From Persicaria tinctoria (taxonomy: Eukaryota; Streptophyta; Magnoliopsida; Caryophyllales; Polygonaceae): a stretch of 64,000 nucleotides of DNA. Position numbers and translations under genes: made by a program. Below, piece after piece: positions 56,746 to 64,000 of the stretch. Position 1 is the first letter of the stretch. The number at the start of each line of letters is the position of its first letter. The notes under the pieces were generated by a model that saw nothing but the letters and a program-made list of their open reading frames with translations, had not been told where the DNA came from and ran no database searches. The stretch covers positions 27,871,688 to 27,935,687 of the forward strand of contig JBANSL010000013.1 in NCBI GenBank assembly GCA_037127255.1, in the 5' to 3' direction.

Positions 56746-57432
56746 GAAGGGGATGAGAGGGTTCTCCGGCGGTGGCCCTGAGCTTCGGCACCTCTCTGAT
56801 ACCTTGGACACGGACTCAATCAAGGAAAGAAGAGAAAAGAGATTCTCACCGAGGGGATCTTCGAGCCAAAATCGATTAATTTCACCTCGATTCGCCTCGC
56901 CGGAGTCGAATTCTTGCCGGAGACGACCTAGGGAGGATGAGAGGGGATTAAAGTTCTTCTTTTATTGAGTTTGGAGGTGAAAAGGAAGAGAAAGGAGGGA
57001 GAATCAATCCTCTTACCAAAATCAAGCCGAACAGGGGAAAGACGTCGATGGTTGCGCTCGTGCTCGCCCTCTGGGCTCACCCAGCTGCTACTACTGCTGT
57101 TGTCGGTGGCTTTGGGGAGGCATCAGAGAGCTGCTTCTAGTGTCTCAGGGAAGAGGAGGATGAAGGACGAAGAGGTGGGGTGTGGGTGCCCCTCTCGGCA
57201 AGCAGAGGAAGGAGTGAGGAGGTTGCAGTGATGGCCGACGATGGAGGTGACAATGACTGTGGTGGCTGAGGGGGTGATGGTGAGGAGGAGATGGTGTTGG
57301 CGACCTGAAATGGTGGACGCGGGAAGGTGAGGGGGAGGAGCAGGTGAGCTGAGATGGCTAGAGGTGAAGGTGAAATGATGATGGAGTAGAGATGGGTGGG
57401 TCAAGATGAAATAGGTGGGAGGGGATGGGTTG

Positions 57433-58187
57433 GAGGGGTGGAAATGGGGCGGATTATGGGTGGATGAAGCCAATCCATCACCCACCCCGCGGGTAAATAA
57501 TATCACCCGCTACACCCATCACCCGCAAACTTCTTCACCCTCATTCGCCCCGCGCGGATGATGTGGGTGAAGCGGGTACCCAATGGGTGTAGTAATGATT
57601 TTTTTGAGTGACTTTAAAAAATGAATAAAAACTTAAATTTTAATTTATAAATACTACAAATATAAGTTTGTGGAATTAAAATATGTGTTATACACTCATA
57701 TATCACAATAACGTGTTACCTAAAATTACAAAATGAAACTAAAATATATGAGAATGGAACCGGAAGAGTAGATTGTAGCAAAATCGCATGTTTTTCCTTT
57801 TCAATAATTAAGCCGATCCACCACAATATCCTACCATGCACATAAGCAAGTAAAATTATATGTTCTCTATTAAACATGTAAAAAAAAAATAAGATAGACA
57901 ACTACAATTAGAGAAAAATAACTTACATTTTCAATTGGAAAGGGTAAAATAGTAAAATCACACACACATATATATATTTTTATGGTTTTATGCGGGTATG
58001 CGGTGCGGGTTAATGGGTGGACTATTGGGGCGGATGATGGGTGAAAAATCTTCACCCATAATCCATCCATCACCCGCTTCACCCGCACCCGCTCCACCCG
58101 TCACCCATTTTTTTGCGGGTTTTCGCCCGCAAAATTAATGCGGGTGGAGTGGGTGGAGCGGTTACCTGTGGGTAATTTCCAGCCCTA
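57433..58187. mobile_element. hAT-like element with 'cacccgc' repeats
   Basis: Left GAGGGGTGGAAATGGGGCGG and right (reverse complement) TAGGGCTGGAAATTACCC are imperfect TIRs. Both subterminal regions are packed with 'gcgggt' and 'cacccgc' words around an AT-rich centre. An exact TSD was not found. Confidence 0.7.
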
Positions 58188-58787
58188 GTTGCAGGGTAAG
58201 GTAGGGAAAGGTAAGGGAGTTTGAGCGTGGAATTGGTTAAAACCTTAGTCAAACCAATACCCGAAAATAATCTCGAATACGCGAATTTCGAATCCCGAAG
58301 TTAGTTCCTAAATAGTAAATATTAGTTTTTTTTTCGAATTCCGCTTTCTCGATCAATTAGATTTTTAAAATCGAAAGGATATCACCATCCGCAATTATTT
58401 TGAATTTTCGAGGAAAAATGACGGAAATCGTTTGTCAAATTTTATATTCCGGTCGGAATCCGCTAAACGAGTTTTTAATTTGATATAAATTCTTTTTTAA
58501 TTCTCTTTTTCCGAAAAATTAGGATTTTGAAAATCCGAGCCTTTACATCATCTTCCTCTAAAAACAAGTCTCGTCCCCGAGATTAAAATCATCTTAAAGC
58601 AGGGGACGAAGTTTGAAATTGGTGAGTCCAAAGATCATGCCATTGATCCCGTAAGTACTTCATAAGTGCCCCTGTGAGATCCTCACAGTACCGTTGTCGT
58701 GATTATAACATTGCCAATATATCGTAGTAAGAATGTAATATGGGCCCCTACCACATCCTCACTCCGACTTCTCGGTCATATCATAAC

Positions 58788-59221
58788 TCAAAAGGCATCA
58801 TAGCGACACCACTGGGTCTTAGCAAGCAATCTACAGGTGCCCCCATAAAGTGCCTATATCCACTTCGTGGGGCGTCATAATGCAAGCTCGGTTAGAAAAT
58901 TTCAAGAGGGGTCCTTAGTTTTGAAAAGGTTTGGTCTCAAAATCATTAAAGTTATCGATCACGTTCGATTTCTCAAAATTAAACTCAGTTCTTTTTAAAT
59001 ACCACTCAAAAGGCATCATAGCGACACCACTGGGTCTTAGCAAGTAATCTACAGATGCCCCCATAAAGTGCCTATATCCACTTCGTGGGGCGTCATAATG
59101 CAAGCTCGGTTAGAAAATTTCAAGAGGGGTCCTTAGTTTTGAAAATGTTTGGTCTCAAAATCATTGAAGTTATCGATCACGTTCGATTTCTCAAAATTAA
59201 ACTCAATCCTTTTTAAACACC
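58788..59221. repeat. 217-base tandem duplication in A2
   Basis: Two copies, 58788-59004 and 59005-59221, begin 'ctcaaaaggcatcatagcga' and include 'tatccacttcgtggggcgtc'. A1 has one copy (about 48890-49110). Confidence 0.9.
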
Positions 59222-62200
59222 ATTCAAAATTCCCTAACTCGGGGTTAGTCAAGCAATTATCAAATCTAAGGAGGTGGAATCATCCACTTCTAACGGCTAA
59301 TCCCATATTTTCTTCCTAGGTTCCAAGTCAAAATCAAATCTCATCAATTCCGTTCTATAATCCTAGCAATTCCAATTCAAGGCATCATATATCATAGCAA
59401 TTGTTCAACATAGAGATTGTATCACACATTCATAACCAGGTCATACTCATGTCAGGGACAGTCACATTATCACATACCATAACATATCTAGCATCGTATC
59501 GTTCATGGTAGGATTTATCACATCATCTCACAGAAGTTACACAGCAAATCAATCAGATAAATACGTCATATCAATCAGGTAAGCACATCATACTCATGCT
59601 ACTCCCAAGCGTCATCACATTAGAGGCAAACAGATACTTCTGTACACTAGCATTCCTTCGAGTTCAAAGGATAACTATGTTAGTACTAACAGTTCACTAT
59701 TGTCAACGACAATGCATCATAGAATCAACATCGTCTATAGCATAGATTTCGCATCACATTCGGCCCCAAGTAAAGCATACGCTAGATCACATCCTTAAAA
59801 GAACCTGCCTATAACTACCAATCATGACAAGACACGACCACTACCCATCAACTCTTGCATTAAGATCAAATTCACTAGGGTCAACCAACTCAAACCACTA
59901 CTAGTTCTAGACACCATTGCATCCTGCTCACATACAACCTTTCTAGCCTCATAAATACCCGCAATCAAGGCCAATTACCCAAACCAACTACTAGGCATTC
60001 CAACTCATATGTCATCAAGCCATCTAAGGGCCAATCTACTTCGACATCCCAATCTCAAGTCCTACCTTCCATTCGACCATTTGAAACTTATCTCTCGGAG
60101 TTCCTAAATCACAAAATTCCCCATTCTAACGAGCTAAACAACTCGATCTACTACCAAGACTACATATTGAACACATCTTTGCCCTAGGGGTCCCTACAAG
60201 TCCCATCTTTACCCTTTAAGAGAAATCTCGAGTCCTCAACTGAACCGCTCTCACGATTGATCTAGACGCTTCTTAACAATCTCACTTACTCTTTCTAGGC
60301 TCCCAAGACTCCGCCTAAAAATCATCCCCCAATGAGACATCTGGAATCACCTTGCTAACTTGATCATACTCTCCGCACCACTAACCACTCTCACTAACCA
60401 TTCACCTATAAGAACCCAACTCATACTAATCATCTCACACCTGTCACTCTCGACCAACTTTAACGCGAAAATCCATCTCGTGCTACCCCCAACCATGGAT
60501 TACCAAGACCCTAATCACCAGCGCATATCCTCAAAGACCAACCACTGATTTTAATTATCTACTCATCCCATTCCAGAACTCACGATACCTGAACCACTCA
60601 TAAATCCTCAAGCTGTCCTACCCTAGATCCTCTTCCTAGTATATTCCGAATTTACCTCAAGTTACCATTCCTTAACCACAACCATTCTCCCTAAGGAAAC
60701 CTTATGTCACCCTAGCTCGAATTACCCATAACATCGCAACTTGACCAATTCTCCCACGATTTTCCAACAGATAGAATTCCCACTGAACTCCTATGACTTT
60801 CTCATCTGAATCTCCCAAGTGCCACAACTTTGCCAATCTTCCAAAACTTTTTTCCTTTAGCGCTCTCAATGCCTTATGCCTTGCCTAGTTCCCAAATCCA
60901 TGCTCAGAATCCCCTTATCTAAATCTCAAGCCCACCGTCTTGCTAAAATCTCAATGACGTCCATGCCTAGTTACCCGTCTTTCCTCAAAGATTCATCTTA
61001 CACTTCAAATACCTCAATAGTTACAATAATCTTCCCACATCAATCTCGACTCCTTCCTGATACTAAATTTCCTCCAACATTGCATCTAGAAATTCTTTCC
61101 TCATGAATTCTCCAAGCATTACCAATCCTACTTAAACAACCACAATACTCATCACACGTACAACCTGATATGAACAACCTAACATCCAAGATCGGTGATT
61201 TCCCATGTAATCTTATACTACTCTTCCTTAGCACTTCCTCAACCTCATCCTCAATGTCGCCTACGATTCGCTCCTAAACTACCTAAACACTCTCCCCTCG
61301 ACATACTAACCCGCTTGAGAACACTTCCACTCAAGAATCCTCCCGATCTACTGCTAGCTCTCTCATCCACCTCTAGAACTATGCCAACTCCTTATACTCA
61401 CACTCACTCTCAAGGTCACCCTCATGGAACTAGTGTAAACCTCAGCCGCTACCCTTCTATCCTAAACGCTTACACTGCGCACCCACTACCTATCACACTT
61501 CTAACTAGGACATCTCCCTCAAAATCTCACCATACTAGCCCCACTCCCCACCTAAGACCTACCTGGAAGCTCACCTATACTCACGGACCAGTATCTTTGA
61601 CACATCCCAACTCATTCAGCTCTACCCAAGCTAATGCATCCTTCCTGCACCCCCATCTAATACAACCAACGACCCAATCCGAATACCTCAATCCACCTCC
61701 CGCTTTTCGACCCGTCTCACTGAAGAATCTCACGACTCAAGCTCGAGAAGAAAGCACTACCATATATATAACCCATAATCTATTTACTAGGAAATCAGTA
61801 TACCAAGCATCGAGGCACACCATCATAGAAACAAGTTTGTTAGAAAATCACTTGCCACCAGTTTAGCATATCAGTCATTGCGCGCCCATTTATGTCAGCT
61901 CCAGGTCTATTGCACTATGTCAATTCCAATTGATATAGAAGAATTCGCGATCTGAATGAAGAACTCCCTTCCTTGAGTCATCTAAGATAATCACGTCCGC
62001 GACTACCATCTTCGAGATGTGTCCGTCCTTTGTATACCTTTGACGACGTTTGTCTTGTGGTCTATGGGTCATGGACCCATCACACTTCAGTTGCGCCGCT
62101 CCGGTGCCACTTGGTCGTGGGTCCCTTCTTGCATGTCGGCGCTCATCGAAGGATTCCATGGGTTAGAAGTTACGGAGATAGGGGTGAGACAAGGGCGGAA

Positions 62201-63519
62201 ACCACAACTTCCTTAAAGGTTCAGACATAGACCGGGACTAGGGACGACAAGGCGAAGGATAAGATCCCAACCCGAGAGTTACAACGATGCGCTTATAATT
62301 ATGGCACGTAAACACATAAAAATCAAGAGATATCGTCACATTATTTCACACTAGTATGCACCTTTCTCAAGGAATATCGATTTATGCATTGATAACATGT
62401 TCATACAATCATCTTTATATGTGCGCAGAACAAGCTAGCAACATATCATTTCATTCACCAATCATACTTGACAGACTAAGAACATGTATGCACAGACTAA
62501 CATGGAACATATATGAGCTAAGTTATGCAACACCTAACAAATATCACATGATATCATATGTATAACTTATCACTCAATTTAGATACGCACATAAGCAAGT
62601 CATTATATTGCGGGGTTGAGACAAGCATGCTAAGAGGTACCCTAAAAATCATGTTAAGGGTATGGTCAGTTCATGCAGGGTTGGTATAACAACTATCTCG
62701 TCACATACATCCATATTCGCATAGTAAGACTAGGACGTCACACAATCATACGAAGGTCTATAACTGGGAGGGGTATATGTCCTACATGATACTAGAAATA
62801 CTCATCAACATGTACACAGTCAATGAGGTCCACTTAGGTTAATCTCGCATGCTAAGTCAGCCAACCCACGTTTTAAATATACAACGACAGTTGATCACAC
62901 TATCATGGACCTAGTTCATAGAGAGACAATAATCATGGGAATTCAATACATATGGCAACTACATCCACTCATAAGTACAAACATGCAAGGTACCAGGCAA
63001 GTCATGCTGAATTATACCAATATAGCATTTCATGAAATCACAAGGAGGCTATCATTATAACTTGACAGAATTCTCTAAGGACAATCACCGACTCAAAATT
63101 TATGTGGAAGACCCCAACTTCATGTACTAGACTCGGTAGAAGAATCGATTGTGGGATACGAAACGGGAATCGAAACGGGGAGAGCGGATGCTTCTCGACC
63201 CTTGCTAACATGCCTAGGTGTTTTGGTGAGACGGATGACGGAGTCAAAACCATTAGGGGGGTTTGAATTATATGGAAGGCTATTTCGACCAGATAGAAAT
63301 TCGGATTACATAAGAACAAGTTTTTCTCCCGCTATCACGTTTGAACAATTATTCAACACATGATTCAAGTCGAGACATACTAATTAGTTCGCTATCCTAA
63401 GCATAATAGCACTCAACACAGAAGCAATCAACAAGATTAATATGATCCTCTTCGAGGAGGATCACCCTCGGGCCTAATTGCATATATGTATATATAATGT
63501 AAGCATAGAGACGACCTAT

Positions 63520-63539
63520 GCCGTCCTTCGAGGGACGGC
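63520..63539 (-). other. Leader hairpin, A2
   Basis: GCCGTCC and GGACGGC enclose TTCGAG: a perfect 7-bp stem with a 6-base loop whose centre TCGA is self-complementary. Conserved sequence of about 100 bases follows in both copies ('taaccggaggggcaa', 'ccttggagtctt'). Confidence 0.7.
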
Positions 63540-63850
63540 TAACCGGAGGGGCAAGAACCTCACAGTCTCCTAACTCGACACTTCAACCTCCGTGGTGCTC
63601 CTTGGAGTCTTCTAGGCCCATCTATAAATAAAAGCTTGTATTTTGCCTATCGTTTCCCGAGTTCTACATCCATAAGGGATGTCTATCACTTTAGTCTCTA
63701 CCCACGAGATTGTTTCCCCTTTTATTCATTTTAGGCTTAAGTCCAATAAAATTCATTTTTCCCTTTTGAAAACATTTTTCAAAACCATTTGAAATCATTG
63801 GGCGATTTTCAAAACCACTCCAACCTATTGTACTCGGATTGCAAAACCTA

Positions 63851-63863
63851 GGCTTTGATACCA
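63851..63863 (-). other. Family A2 primer-binding site
   Basis: The minus strand reads TGGTATCAAAGCC, one base from the tRNA-Met site, four bases from the LTR end. Confidence 0.85.
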
Positions 63864-63867
63864 CCTT

Positions 63868-64000
63868 TGTAACGGCCCGAGATTATGATTCCCGAGTTAC
63901 GTTTCGAGTGATAAAACCCCTCGTTACAGATTGAAGGTTGGAAACCGAGGGGTTGTAGTTTAAAGCGGGATTTCGCACCAAAATCCGGAAGGTCCGTTGG
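63868..64000 (-). repeat. Family A2 5' LTR, 3' end only
   Basis: On the minus strand it ends CGGGCCGTTACA at 63868, the expected LTR terminus. It matches 45880-46050 of the A1 3' LTR ('ttatgattccc', 'aaacccctcgtta', 'gggatttc'). The rest lies outside the window. Confidence 0.85.

Larger units (their letters stand above)
55300..58547 (-). repeat. Family A2 3' LTR, 3'-truncated, with insertions
   Basis: Starts on the minus strand TGTAAAGGCTCGGATTTT at 58547. It matches 9784-10098 over its first 300 bases and A1 in the 'gtgaacactgttcac' region (56147-56161 against 47557-47571). Without the three insertions about 1.75 kb remain, against 2.78 kb in A1. Confidence 0.7.
58548..63867 (-). other. Family A2 internal region, non-coding
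   Basis: No pol motif on either strand. The long plus-strand frame at 61195-61866 lies in C-rich, Pro/Ser/Thr-type sequence and runs against element sense. The right third repeats blocks seen in A1. Confidence 0.7.
55300..64000 (-). mobile_element. Family A copy A2, partial
   Basis: On the minus strand: start of a 5' LTR (64000-63868, continuing outside), primer site, interior (63867-58548) and a 3' LTR (58547 to about 55300). The 3' LTR lacks the terminal palindrome, so it is truncated or too diverged at its left end. It has three hAT-type insertions. No pol. Confidence 0.75.

Noticed and set aside
61195..61866. Plus-strand frame of 223 codons
   Set aside because: Pro/Ser/Thr/His-rich product of C-rich, T-poor sequence, antisense to family A; no known motif, no counterpart in A1.

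Overview
The window is a piece of plant nuclear genome, most likely from a flowering plant and probably a eudicot. It is built almost entirely of transposable elements nested inside one another. I find no intact host gene. The evidence for a plant is the mix of families: Ty1/copia and Ty3-type LTR elements, a plant-type L1 LINE, a CACTA transposon, hAT, Stowaway and Mutator-like miniature elements, and an endogenous pararetrovirus (Caulimoviridae).

Layout, left to right. (1) 1-971: the 5' end of a minus-strand copia element with an uninterrupted gag, inserted in an LTR of a large non-coding retrotransposon that I call family A. (2) 975-10098: that family A LTR, split by a segment of about 8.2 kb that holds a nearly full-length, decayed tungro/badna-like endogenous pararetrovirus (about 1690-9650), bounded by inverted repeats and a 9-10 bp direct repeat. 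(3) 10099-14124: a non-coding LTR element (family B) whose 5' LTR was cut by family A. (4) 14125-42083: an old minus-strand copia element broken into pieces by family B, by a 6.55 kb CACTA element (14655-21206, TSD CAA) carrying a captured UDP-xylose synthase exon, by a solo family B LTR (23103-24504, TSD TCATT), and by an L1 (24813-41036, 13-bp TSD). The L1 in turn contains a 6.9 kb non-coding LTR element, family C (25008-31887, TSD GTCCT), and a 1.5 kb hAT (37636-39171). (5) 43095-45185: a hAT-like and a Mutator-like inverted-repeat element. (6) 45389-54658: a foldback element split by family A copy A1 (45880-54554, TSD GCCGC). (7) about 55300-64000: a second family A copy (A2) whose 3' LTR has taken three hAT-type insertions.

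How the parts relate: most of the coding modules are dead. Copia E can be read in order gag, protease, integrase, RT, RNase H only by skipping four insertions. The L1 has ORF1 and ORF2 with several stops. The pararetrovirus keeps recognisable coat, movement, protease, RT, RNase H and downstream ORF regions with frameshifts and stops. Families A, B and C have LTRs and primer sites but no pol, so they would have needed enzymes from other elements.

Most unusual points: copy A1 has an inverted copy of the LTR terminus where its 5' LTR should be, yet is flanked by a clean TSD; families A1 and A2 share a leader hairpin with a covarying base pair and a self-complementary loop; the L1 carries a family A-like fragment at its 5' end; the CACTA holds a UXS exon with both splice dinucleotides; and the pararetrovirus appears to have coat before movement domain. 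All boundaries and homologies were read by eye; no alignment or database search was run.
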